Shown here in pieces: positions 56,724 to 64,000 of a stretch of DNA of 64,000 bases. The notes under the pieces were generated by a model that worked only from the letters and a program-made list of their open reading frames with translations, ran no database searches and was not told the DNA's origin. How positions within the stretch are numbered: the stretch's first letter is position 1; each line of letters begins with the position of its first letter. This DNA comes from Acidobacteriota bacterium. GTDB taxonomy: Bacteria; Acidobacteriota; Blastocatellia; Pyrinomonadales; Pyrinomonadaceae. The position numbers and the translations under genes were made by a program. Location: NCBI GenBank assembly GCA_003223025.1, contig QHXR01000001.1, positions 814,402 to 878,401 of the forward strand, given 5' to 3'.

Positions 56724-57206
56724 TCAGACGGTCAGGTCGTTTTCGGATTTCATATCCACCGCGTTTTGTAAGATCCGCTCAAACATCGCCGCGGCGGCCC
56801 CGACGACAGCACACGCCGCCATGACAAAGACGCCCATCATCACTCCACCGGCAACGTCATCTGTTCCGCGGATGAATATGAATATGTAGGCCTCGGCTCC
56901 GAGGATAAAGATCGCGATCGTTAATGCGCACCACTTAATGATCCGCAAAGCTTGCACTGAACCTTGGGAAAAAATCTCATCGCGCCCGGCATATCCCAAT
57001 AATCTGAAGCCTTGATAGAGCCCGACAAAAAACGGGATGAAAGCGACGTAGATATAGGTCAGAAACGGATCCTTGAAATAGATCTCAAACTGCGTCGCAT
57101 TTACATTACGGCCCTCGAGCTGAGGTTCAATAATCAAGAAGGCGAGAACGCCAATCCCGAAGAGCACGATGACGATCTGAAGAAAGATTGTTGAGGCTCG
57201 TTTCAT
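56724..57206 (-). CDS. DUF2975 membrane protein
   Basis: 160 residues, four membrane helices (about 8-26, 50-70, 90-112, 122-142). DUF2975 layout: FLTYIYVAFIPFFVGLYQGF and RIIKWCALTIAIFILGAEAY. Proteins of this family are nearly always next to a small XRE regulator, as here, and their biochemical role is unknown. The start codon is 18 bp downstream of the inverted CGATAAA/TTTATCG sites. Confidence 0.93.
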   Translation of the reverse strand: MKRASTIFLQIVIVLFGIGVLAFLIIEPQLEGRNVNATQFEIYFKDPFLTYIYVAFIPFFVGLYQGFRLLGYAGRDEIFSQGSVQALRIIKWCALTIAIFILGAEAYIFIFIRGTDDVAGGVMMGVFVMAACAVVGAAAAMFERILQNAVDMKSENDLTV

Positions 57207-57223
57207 AATTGAGCTCCATGTTG

Positions 57224-57260
57224 CGATAAAGATTTATCGTTTGTCAATATATGTTTATCG
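57224..57260. promoter_or_regulatory. operator for XRE/DUF2975 operon
   Basis: CGATAAA (57224-57230), two bases, TTTATCG (57233-57239), and a third TTTATCG at 57254-57260. A TTGACA -35-like box lies between on the minus strand. The layout fits a small XRE repressor that binds its own promoter. Confidence 0.65.
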
Positions 57261-57340
57261 TCAGACGTCATTTTCAGCGATGACGTATATGAAGCCAACA
57301 CGAGTCCGGGCCACTTCCAAGTTTCCTTGATCGATGTAAC

Positions 57341-59038
57341 CTAATTACATTTCAAGTCGGGTGCCGGTGTGAGCGGAATCGTCGTGGTCTTGCTCGTCGT
57401 CCGAGTGCCCGCGGGACACGTCGCTGTCGAATTGTATGTAAAAGTGATCGTTCCGGAGCCATCCGCATTGAGCTTCACCGAATATGGTCCGCCGCCGGAT
57501 AGCGTGCATCCATTTGCCTCAAACGTCCCGGTCATTTCTCCCGACAGCCCATCGCCCGGGTTTGGCGTGAAGTCCATCGGCCAGCTCCCAGTGATCGCAT
57601 CGACGGTGAGGTAAAACTGTCCATTGAGACTGCAGATCTCGCCCGTGAACTTTGCACCCTGGCTCGATCCGTTCACGCGGTACGAATTTCCTTCGGTGCT
57701 CGCGGTTAGGTCGCTTGTTGCGCGACCGCGGCGCGAATTGGCAGTGAGCTTGATCGTCGCACTTTTTCCGCGCTCCCCGGGAGCGACATAGTTTAGCGTG
57801 CCGGCCGTTTTCGGGATCAACGTTGGATCGATCGAAGCACCGCCGGAAAGCTCGACGGTTAGCTTGGACGGGACTTCTGTACCGTCGAACTTGTGCATGA
57901 CCTTGACCGGGATCTGCGTCGAGGAGTTCACTGCAACCGTTCCGGGTGAAGTCGCGTCTATCTTTACGCAGCCGCCACCCTGCCAACGTCCCTTGGCACT
58001 TTCCAGGAACCCGATCGCTATTCGAAAAGCGTCCGTAAGTCCGGCCCGCGATAACGCTGAATCGTCAGCAGTCGCCTGTGATGAGGAACGCTCAAGTCTG
58101 GCGTCATCAAATTTCATTTCCGAATACGTGCCTGTTGTACCGTGACCCGACTGACGTGTCTCAACGTAGACCTGCCGGCCGCCGGCGGTGGACCGGGTCG
58201 CCTGCTTGAAGTCGACATCCATACCCGCGACTTCGGCGTCGTCATTCACCGACACCTTAATTTTCGCGGAAAGATTCTTGTCATAGATTACTGAGCCCGA
58301 GCTTCCGGCCCGGCCGTTCGAGTTTTGTTCGATCGCCAGATCAACCTTGCCTTCGGAGTCCGGGCACATGTTGCCGGTGACCTTTACCTTCGAGTTTGCG
58401 TCGAGCCCGAATATGGCCATCGATATCTTCGTTGTCAGCTCCGTACTGACGGAGCCGTCGTCGGCAACCGAAATAATCATCGAGGCCTGAACTTCACCGG
58501 TTTTCTCGTCCTTCATCTCGACAGTCTTGCTCTTACCGCGATCTCCTTTGCCAATGGATCCGGCATCCACCGAGAAGTAGCCGATCTGATGGCCGATCAG
58601 ATACTGCTGCAACCCTCCCAGGCCTGAAAGGTCCGGCTCTGCTGCATATGCCGCGGGAATCAACTTGATGTCGCCGGCGAGATTTGTGATGGATCGATAG
58701 TAGGTTTCCGCGGGCTCTTCAGGGCGGCTCGGCAGATATGTTTGGGCTGCTCGCGGCTCCTCCCGCATGTCAGCAAGTAGGCCGTTGATGGCCTCGCGCT
58801 CGGCGTCCAACATTTCATCCCGGTGTTTACTAAGTTCGGGTATGTCAGTGATGAGAGCGTCGATCATATCCGTACTGATCGCCGGAAACGATGCATTGGG
58901 GTCAAGGGCAGGGAATGACTCTTTGCCGATCTCTCCGACGCCGTAGGCCGAATTGCCGGAGAGTCCTTTTAGAAAAGTGCAGGAAAGGCAGACCGCGGAC
59001 AGTACGATAATAGCGAGGACGAAATTGTTTTTATTCAT
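57341..59038 (-). CDS. lipoprotein L2, paralogue of L1
   Basis: 565 residues from ATG 59038; the frame to 59095 is made of the repeat array. Lipobox VCLSC (C20) then TFLKGLSGN, as in L1 (CTFLKSKF). Conserved parts: charged helical region (EREAINGLLADMREEPRAAQ), beta region with KVTGNMCPDSEGKVDLAI, an Ig-like unit with SIDPTLIPKTAGTLNYVAPG and KSATIKLTANSRRGRATSDL, and a C-terminal beta domain. About the same length as L1. Its ribosome-binding region is replaced by the 57-bp repeats, with no clear Shine-Dalgarno. Gene A3 lies upstream on the same strand. Confidence 0.83.
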   Translation of the reverse strand: MNKNNFVLAIIVLSAVCLSCTFLKGLSGNSAYGVGEIGKESFPALDPNASFPAISTDMIDALITDIPELSKHRDEMLDAEREAINGLLADMREEPRAAQTYLPSRPEEPAETYYRSITNLAGDIKLIPAAYAAEPDLSGLGGLQQYLIGHQIGYFSVDAGSIGKGDRGKSKTVEMKDEKTGEVQASMIISVADDGSVSTELTTKISMAIFGLDANSKVKVTGNMCPDSEGKVDLAIEQNSNGRAGSSGSVIYDKNLSAKIKVSVNDDAEVAGMDVDFKQATRSTAGGRQVYVETRQSGHGTTGTYSEMKFDDARLERSSSQATADDSALSRAGLTDAFRIAIGFLESAKGRWQGGGCVKIDATSPGTVAVNSSTQIPVKVMHKFDGTEVPSKLTVELSGGASIDPTLIPKTAGTLNYVAPGERGKSATIKLTANSRRGRATSDLTASTEGNSYRVNGSSQGAKFTGEICSLNGQFYLTVDAITGSWPMDFTPNPGDGLSGEMTGTFEANGCTLSGGGPYSVKLNADGSGTITFTYNSTATCPAGTRTTSKTTTIPLTPAPDLKCN

Positions 59039-59040
59039 AA

Positions 59041-59212
59041 CAGTTTTTAGAACTTCGCTTGGCGGCGAAGAGGGCCGCCTAAAGGCGGAACTCAAAACAG
59101 TTTTTAGAAATTTCGCCTTGGCGGCGAAGAGGCCGCCTAAAGGCGGAACTCAAAACAGTTTTTAGAAACTTCGCTTGGCGGCGAAGAAACCGCCTAAAGG
59201 CGGAACTCAAAA
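59041..59212. repeat. three tandem copies of a 57-bp repeat at the L2 start
   Basis: Units at 59041-59097, 59098-59155 and 59156-59212, each with the hairpin CCGCCTAAAGGCGG and a GGCGGCGAAGA step. They begin two bases upstream of the L2 ATG. Single copies recur at 51975 and, partly, near 55330. Confidence 0.9.
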
Positions 59213-59245
59213 CGAGTTTCAAATCCCAAATCCCAGATCCCGAGT

Positions 59246-60259
59246 TCAGCGCGGCAGTTCGACCACAGGATTGTTTGATGAGATCGGCTTGTAGTACCAG
59301 GCGTTAGGAAACAGCTTGAAGGTACTGAACGGGCCATCACGTTCGGTCGGCTGGTCGGCTTGCAGAACGAGATTCCATTCGTCAATGCCCGAAAAATAAT
59401 GCTTGGTGAATTTGTAATTTACGGCTTCCAGCTTTCGAGGTTGCGAGCTCAGCACGCGGCCCCACTTGTCACCGCCGTTAAGCTTGCTCCAAGCCTGAAT
59501 CACACTCTTTTGCGGTTTGATCGCGAGCGTATCACCGCTGATCTGGTAGGTGCCGTTCTCGACGACGAGGATGATCTTGTCGTACGACATCCTGAATGTC
59601 TTTGAAACGAAATTGTAAGTGCCGTCAGATTTGAATGTGTACTGGTCCTTGCTATAGCCCGCCATGCCTGCTGCCACGGGATCGCCGTATGCCATATGCG
59701 CACCGAGATTTTGACCCCATGTGCCGACGATCGGATTATTCTCGGGTGGCTTGACGATCGAATTCTCCGCCGGTTTTTTGAAGCTGATCGAGTTTAAGAA
59801 TGCCGTAGCCTGAGGTTCGTAGGCTTGCGTGTTTGTGATGACAAGTGCGTTTACCATCTTCCCGTAGCCGGTCGCGGTATAAAGCACTGCCACGCCTTTG
59901 ACCCCGTCTTTTTCAAAAGATGCGAAGCCGGCCGCAAGCAGCCACTCTCCCTTATTGTCAGCCGGGATCATCTCGGGTGCCGCCGAGACCTTCACGTTTT
60001 CTTTGACGATCGTCGACCATGCTGCGTCAAAATTCTCCTTCGGACTATCGAGACCGGGGACGGATTTATACAGCGATATTAGGCAGAAGGTCCCGGCCGT
60101 CTTGTCTTCGATGGAGACCTGGACCGCATCCGTGCCGACCTGTTTTGCCCAACCCTTGGGCGGTTGAAATGACGAAATATCGAACGTCTCCGTAGCTTGG
60201 GCAAAGTTACTGATCGTCAGGATCAGCGTGATTATCAGTATTCGGACCGACGCATTCAT
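59246..60259 (-). CDS. secreted protein A3 (PPxGW family), unknown
   Basis: 337 residues; signal peptide to SNFAQ. A domain: TFDISSFQPPKGWAKQ, GTFCLISLYKSVPG, FDAAWSTIVKENV, GVAVLYTATGYGKMVNALVI. It is closer to A1 than A2 in this part. The C-terminal lipocalin-like domain (IVGTWGQNLGAHMAYGD, YTFKSDGTYNFVSK, GTYQISGDTLAIKPQKSV) is closest to A2. So A3 combines an A1-type front with an A2-type back. 207 bp upstream of L2, with the repeat array between. Confidence 0.8.
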   Translation of the reverse strand: MNASVRILIITLILTISNFAQATETFDISSFQPPKGWAKQVGTDAVQVSIEDKTAGTFCLISLYKSVPGLDSPKENFDAAWSTIVKENVKVSAAPEMIPADNKGEWLLAAGFASFEKDGVKGVAVLYTATGYGKMVNALVITNTQAYEPQATAFLNSISFKKPAENSIVKPPENNPIVGTWGQNLGAHMAYGDPVAAGMAGYSKDQYTFKSDGTYNFVSKTFRMSYDKIILVVENGTYQISGDTLAIKPQKSVIQAWSKLNGGDKWGRVLSSQPRKLEAVNYKFTKHYFSGIDEWNLVLQADQPTERDGPFSTFKLFPNAWYYKPISSNNPVVELPR

Positions 60260-60475
60260 GTATCTAACTCTCCTTGCTAAAGAAATCTGGTGTCGTTTTC
60301 ACGCGAGACTCTGCGACGCAAAGACGATCATCGCGAACGATTATCGATTAACTCCACGTCGGAGTCTTAAACTTTTTTTGAATTTTTTTGAATTTTCGGG
60401 GACTTGTGGTGCGGGACCGCCCTTGTCACGTTAGCGACTAACGAATTACCCACAGCTAAATGCGGCTACCCGCTA

Positions 60476-60584
60476 CGCAAGTCAGAACCGCGAGCGGTAG
60501 CGACCGGGTAGCCCGCTGATGATATCTGGACGCGAGCAAACCAAAGGGTGACCCGGTCGCTACCGCTCGCGGTTCTGACTTGCG
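60476..60584. repeat. 34-bp perfect inverted repeat element
   Basis: Arms 60476-60509 and 60551-60584 are perfect complements, with core AGCGGTAGCGACCGGGT and a 41-bp spacer. It lies in the 412-bp gap 60260-60672 after the 60673-61896 gene and before A3, with no gene seen in the rest. Confidence 0.92.
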
Positions 60585-60604
60585 CCATCGAAGAAAGAGA
60601 AAAA

Positions 60605-60630
60605 GGGAGCTGAGCGAAAGCCCAACTCCC
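60605..60630 (-). terminator. terminator, repeat-associated, after 60673 gene
   Basis: On the minus strand: GGGAGTTGGGC, TTTC, GCTCAGCTCCC, then TTTTT. It is preceded by the CCAAAAT octamer array (60630-60672), which lies right after the stop codon. The same set follows the gene at 63375. Confidence 0.85.
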
Positions 60631-60672
60631 AATCCAAAATCCAAAATCCAAAATCCAAAATCCAAAATGAGA

Positions 60673-61896
60673 TCACTTCACCACCGCGCAGTCGATGTAC
60701 TGCACGTCGCGGATGCCGCCGAGATACGGTTGGCCGTAGGTGCCGGCACCGGAGTAGGATTCGCGCATGTACAGAGCTCCGACTTGACACGAGTTGTCCT
60801 TCGCTTCTTTGTAGATGACGTAGATGTATGGCTTCACCATGCGATATTCCGGGATGCCGAGGTCATTCTTTTGGATCACCCAGAGCGGGCCGGTGAAATT
60901 GATGACCATGTGTTTCATGTACGTCAGATTCCACTGGCCGATGAAGCCCTTGATCAGCGGAACGAGGCGGGCCGGAGCGAGCTTCGCATCAGTCACACCG
61001 GTCGCGGGTTTGTACCACCAGTCGGGCATCGCGTGGAGCATCTCCTTTCGGTTCTTGGCGGCCTCGATCGCATCCCTAGCTTTCTCGTAGCCTGATGCGA
61101 GCCTTTGTCCGTCGCTGCCGCTGAATTGGAACGCAAGATTGGCTGATACCGTCCGAAACTTTTCAAAGTCACCCGCGGGCTTGCCCCAGTCGTCGTACGA
61201 ATCTCCGAATATCGTCATGTCGACGGTGTAGTTTCCGTTCTGCGGAAATGTGCGTCGTGCAGAATCCATGTCGGCGATAAGTGGCCACATTCCGGAGACA
61301 CCCTTGTAATACTCCAACTCATCGGGAAGAGCGCTCGTGAGCGTCGACGCTTTCGCCGGATCGGGAAGCACGTCGAAGTTCCAATAGGTTTTCTGCGCCT
61401 CCTCTTTTGTCACGAGCGTGTAGCCGCGTCCGTTGTGCCAATCGTGCTCCCACCCATCCTTTCCGCTGGCGGGACGGATCTGAACCCAGTAGCTGACGTA
61501 ATAGAAATCACGATTCCCCATGGCCTTCCATCCGAACGCGTCATACATCGTCCGTCCGCCAAGATCGAGCCGGCCATAGATATTCTCCGACGATGTGAAG
61601 CTCGTCTTCGGATTAGACCCGTCCGGGCTGTTCGAGAAAGTGATCTTCGCCCCCGAGATCGGCACTCCGCGGACGCTGCTATCACCCGTTGCCGGCGATG
61701 AAGAGTCGGAACTGGAAGTTACCCCAGCCTCCGAGCTGGTCGGCGTGTCCGTGTTAGTCGGAGTCGCCGGAGCGTTCGTCTTCGGGATCTTCGGAATTTT
61801 GATCTTCGGGATCGTAAACTGGCCCAATGCGGGTGCAGCGAGAAATGAGGTGATCGCAATAGCCGCGATCAGGATAAGAGTCGACGATCTAGTCAT
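60673..61896 (-). CDS. secreted Pro/Thr-linker protein, unknown
   Basis: 407 residues; signal peptide to LAAPALGQ. A linker of repeated IPKIKIPKIPKTNAPATPTN and Ser/Thr follows to about 75. The rest is a mixed domain: ISGAKITFSNSPDGSNPKTS, a Trp/Tyr-rich centre (DFYYVSYWVQIRPASGKDGW), ADMDSARRTFPQNGNYTVDM, and C-terminal VIYKEAKDNSCQVGALYMRE to GIRDVQYIDCAVVK with two Cys. No family known. It is upstream of A3 and L2 on the same strand and may belong to the same secreted locus, although a terminator and inverted repeat lie between. Confidence 0.75.
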   Translation of the reverse strand: MTRSSTLILIAAIAITSFLAAPALGQFTIPKIKIPKIPKTNAPATPTNTDTPTSSEAGVTSSSDSSSPATGDSSVRGVPISGAKITFSNSPDGSNPKTSFTSSENIYGRLDLGGRTMYDAFGWKAMGNRDFYYVSYWVQIRPASGKDGWEHDWHNGRGYTLVTKEEAQKTYWNFDVLPDPAKASTLTSALPDELEYYKGVSGMWPLIADMDSARRTFPQNGNYTVDMTIFGDSYDDWGKPAGDFEKFRTVSANLAFQFSGSDGQRLASGYEKARDAIEAAKNRKEMLHAMPDWWYKPATGVTDAKLAPARLVPLIKGFIGQWNLTYMKHMVINFTGPLWVIQKNDLGIPEYRMVKPYIYVIYKEAKDNSCQVGALYMRESYSGAGTYGQPYLGGIRDVQYIDCAVVK

Positions 61897-62038
61897 GAAA
61901 CATTCTCCTCAAAACTTTAAGTTTGGTTGGTCAGGCGGGAAATATTTTAGCCTAATTTCGCCGGATTGGGATAGATATGTTTACCTATAAAGCATCCGGC
62001 GGAGGGCGCGTCAATTTATTAGAGCGAGGATTGAAAAT

Positions 62039-62275
62039 ATGAAGAGCGAAAAGTTAAAGGAGTTTGGAAGCGGCAAAGCAGGTGCGATCGCGGTCGGGGC
62101 CGGAGCCCTGGGAGCGATCGCGCTGGGGTCCGCAGCATTCGGAGCCGTCGCCATCGGTGCACTGGCGCTCGGAAGACTGGCGATCCGAAAGGCGTTCATC
62201 AAGGAACTCCGCGTCGGTACCTTAATAGTCGATGATCTTCAGGTGAGAAATTCGAACGACGGCTCATCGAGGTAA
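62039..62275 (+). CDS. small Gly/Ala-rich membrane-inserting protein, unknown
   Basis: 78 residues, GAGGA upstream. The centre (about 13-47, GAIAVGAGALGAIALGSAAF and GAVAIGALALGRLAI) is a repeated small-residue/hydrophobic pattern resembling a glycine zipper or short beta-solenoid. The tail FIKELRVGTLIVDDLQVRN is polar with alternating residues. I have seen similar short proteins in this lineage but no function is known. Confidence 0.75.
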   Translation: MKSEKLKEFGSGKAGAIAVGAGALGAIALGSAAFGAVAIGALALGRLAIRKAFIKELRVGTLIVDDLQVRNSNDGSSR

Positions 62276-62325
62276 TTGAACGCGGTCAAGTTCGGAAATC
62301 CCGAATCCAAATCCCAGAGCGAAAA

Positions 62326-62422
62326 ATTCGACCGTCGCTGACGCGACGTTATGAACGTGGCATGAGTTCCGTAGGCTACGCTTCGCTGACCCACGGCTAA
62401 ACTCGGCTGTCCGCTACGCGGC
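62326..62422. repeat. dispersed repeat with GTCGCTGACGCGAC palindrome, copy 1
   Basis: ATTCGACCGTCGCTGACGCG to 62348, then a stretch shared with the right edge, ATGAACGTGG, CCGTAGGCTACGCTTC and GCTGACCCACGGCTAAA. It is flanked by AAATCCC steps on both sides. Confidence 0.85.
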
Positions 62423-62476
62423 CTAAATCCGAATTTCGAATTTCGAATCCGAGATCCCAAATCCCAAATCTCAAGA

Positions 62477-63133
62477 TCATGGCGAAGCGACAGGTAAGCG
62501 CAGGCTGAACGTCCGTTCTCTGTGGTCACGTACAACCTTGAGTGTGAAATCACTCTCTTTCTTGTCATCGATAGAGCGAATCAGGCCCACCGCTCCGCCA
62601 ATAGGTTCATCGTCGATTCCGACTATCACGTCTCCGGCCTTTAATCCCGCTTTGGCGGCTAGCGTTTCAGGGCGAACGTCGTTGATAAGTATTCCGCCTT
62701 CGACTCCAAAGTATTTGGCAAGCTGCTGCGTCAGTTGTGTAATGCCGACGCCAATTTTAGGAATCGACGTTCCTCTAACTCGACTCGCCACCAGTATCGT
62801 TCTCGGTCCAACCTCCTCGGAAGACAGCCCTTCCTGCAGGAGAATAAGTCTCAGAGCCTCCGCGTTTGTGACATTCTTTAGCTCAACTCTTACTTTGCGC
62901 CCCCCGAGTCTTGACTCAGGATCGAACAACACGTTGAGATCCATAGTCGCCGCCAACTCCTTGACAAGGAATTGCAAGTCGACACCACCGGGAAACGGTA
63001 TGTCGCGCTGCTTTTCGGCTCCAGTTACGGTGGTCGTCTGTGCGGCCTCCTTCTTAGCATCCGGAGCTTGAGCGGTCACGAGAACAAAAGACGAAACAAC
63101 AATGACGATCGAAGCGAGTGATTTAATTAGCAC
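62477..63133 (-). CDS. secretin/TonB N-type and PDZ domain protein
   Basis: 218 residues from GTG 63133, set by GGAGG seven bases upstream; the TTG at 63145 lies before the site. Signal peptide to VLVTAQ. Residues about 45-120 are an STN-like domain (VDLQFLVKELAATMDLNVLF, VRVELKNVTNAEALRLILLQ). Residues about 125-215 are a PDZ domain (AAKAGLKAGDVIVGIDDEPI). Together this is like N-terminal parts of secretins or GspC/periplasmic adaptor proteins. It is too short for a pore, so it may assist one or regulate a periplasmic protease. Confidence 0.83.
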   Translation of the reverse strand: MLIKSLASIVIVVSSFVLVTAQAPDAKKEAAQTTTVTGAEKQRDIPFPGGVDLQFLVKELAATMDLNVLFDPESRLGGRKVRVELKNVTNAEALRLILLQEGLSSEEVGPRTILVASRVRGTSIPKIGVGITQLTQQLAKYFGVEGGILINDVRPETLAAKAGLKAGDVIVGIDDEPIGGAVGLIRSIDDKKESDFTLKVVRDHRERTFSLRLPVASP

Positions 63134-63326
63134 GGGAACCTCCAATTAGCCGAAGTCTACACCGATTGTTCATCCGACACCATTGCCGTTGCACATCAGG
63201 TTTCAAGTAAGATCTTGACGCCCAACGAATCCAGCCGTGGGAGAAGCGATTCAAATCCGAAATTTCAAATTTCAAATTTCAAATTCGAAATCTGAACGGT
63301 CGAAATCCAATATCCAAATTAACAAA

Positions 63327-63350
63327 GGAGCCGAGCGAAAGCGCGACTCC
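63327..63350 (-). terminator. terminator, repeat-associated, after 63375 gene
   Basis: On the minus strand: GGAGTCGCGC, TTTC, GCTCGGCTCC, then TTTG. It is preceded by the CCAAAAT octamer array at 63351-63374, exactly as at 60605. Further left, the stretch 63256-63290 holds AAATTTC-type steps. Confidence 0.8.
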
Positions 63351-63374
63351 CAATCCAAAATCCAAAATCCAAAA

Positions 63375-63632
63375 TTACCCGTGTGATGTGACTGACTTCA
63401 GGAACGCGTCTAGTTCGCGGAACTCGGATCTTCGTTTGCTGACAAAGTCGCGAGTCGCGTTGACGGCGTCGGTCACGATCAGCCTCGGCAGCGATCGCTC
63501 GACCACCATCTCATTCGAAGTCCTGACGCGGGTGATAATGTCGTGTTCGAAGATCTTAACGCCGCACTGTTCGCGGCGAGAGAACCTTTCATCACTAGTG
63601 ACATTGTCGAAGTTAGTTTCAGGCTTCCTCAT
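63375..63632 (-). CDS. small charged protein, unknown
   Basis: 85 residues from ATG 63632, chosen because GGGAGGA precedes it; the frame to 63698 is upstream sequence. No signal or membrane segment. Mostly charged: MRKPETNFDNVTSDERFSRR, CGVKIFEHDIITRVRTSNEM, SKRRSEFRELDAFLKSVTSH. No family recognised. Ends right at the octamer repeat and terminator. Confidence 0.6.
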   Translation of the reverse strand: MRKPETNFDNVTSDERFSRREQCGVKIFEHDIITRVRTSNEMVVERSLPRLIVTDAVNATRDFVSKRRSEFRELDAFLKSVTSHG

Positions 63633-63827
63633 CTTTCGATCCTCCCCGGCCGCGACCGATCGCGGCATTCGCAGGGAATATTGCAACGTTGGTGCCATTC
63701 AACTAACTATTACGATCAAAAGATTTCTGCACGCTTGATGAATGTCGGGGCGCGACGAACACACCATTTTGAACGACCGCTGACGCAATCCGTGCAAGAG
63801 CTCAAAAAAACTTGAAAGGCGCCTTCC

Positions 63828-64000
63828 GATCGGGTCGCGATAGCGACGACCGAATTTAGCCGTGGGCAAAGCGAAGCGACGCCCACGGTCTCGAGAGAGT
63901 TAAGGTCCGCGTCCCGTAGCGACGCACGAATTGATCAATGATTCGACCGTCGCTGACGCGACGGGATGAATGTGGATACAAGAACCGTGGGCTACGCTTC
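63828..64000. repeat. dispersed palindromic repeats running off the right edge
   Basis: In the last 370 bp there is no gene I can support. It has GTCGCGATAGCGAC-like, CCGTGGGC/GCCCACGG (63871-63899) and, from 63941, a second copy of the ATTCGACCGTCGCTGACGCG repeat of 62326, cut by the window end at GGGCTACGCTTC. Confidence 0.8.

Overview
The window looks like an accessory, secretome-rich stretch of an Acidobacteriota chromosome, most likely Blastocatellia/Pyrinomonadaceae. This is an inference from gene style, not from a marker gene: delta-60 repeat plus FG-GAP proteins, winged-helix/TPR/TolB one-component regulators, secreted proteins with carboxypeptidase-regulatory-like tails, and many short A/T-rich intergenic repeats. 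I found no rRNA, tRNA, transposase, integrase or CRISPR array.

Layout. 0-9 kb is an envelope-stress and signalling block: a partial PAS histidine kinase at the left edge, a sigma54-type response regulator, a second membrane histidine kinase, several very small membrane proteins (DUF5670-like, YggT, GlsB/YeaQ, two without family), a glycine-zipper secreted protein, a stand-alone bacterial metallothionein, and a small secreted protein split by a frameshift. 9.0-11.8 kb is an arsenic locus: arsC, acr3, a small Cys-rich protein and arsI face arsR across two matching 24-bp inverted repeats. 11.8-15.6 kb has a hemerythrin fused to a histone-like basic tail, a truncated HAF-repeat protein and a DUF418 membrane protein.

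15.7-35.7 kb is the most striking region. Thirteen consecutive minus-strand genes are tightly spaced and nearly all carry signal peptides. They include an NHL protein, a lipoprotein, two tandem copies of an unrecognised two-gene module (A-B-A-B, 22.2-26.2 kb), a 973-aa repeat fibre, a delta-60/FG-GAP protein and a propeller protein sharing its N-terminal module with the fibre. A second, smaller locus at 57.3-61.9 kb carries paralogues of the lipoprotein and of gene A. I regard this duplicated lipoprotein/A/B set as the best candidate for an undescribed surface system; its function cannot be read from sequence.

35.8-50 kb has a small HTH-like protein divergent from a large CadC-like/TPR/TolB regulator, then mixed metabolism: serine hydrolase, S51 peptidase, GNAT, DUF2490, two aldo/keto reductases (one frameshifted after its Tat signal), a flavodoxin lipoprotein and a CocE/NonD hydrolase broken by a frameshift with an apparent deletion. 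50-64 kb has a second delta-60/FG-GAP protein, an M14 peptidase, a fasciclin protein lying between two copies of a palindromic repeat, an XRE/DUF2975 pair with palindromic half-sites, the second secreted locus, a secretin-N/PDZ protein and a dense set of dispersed repeats that runs off the right edge.
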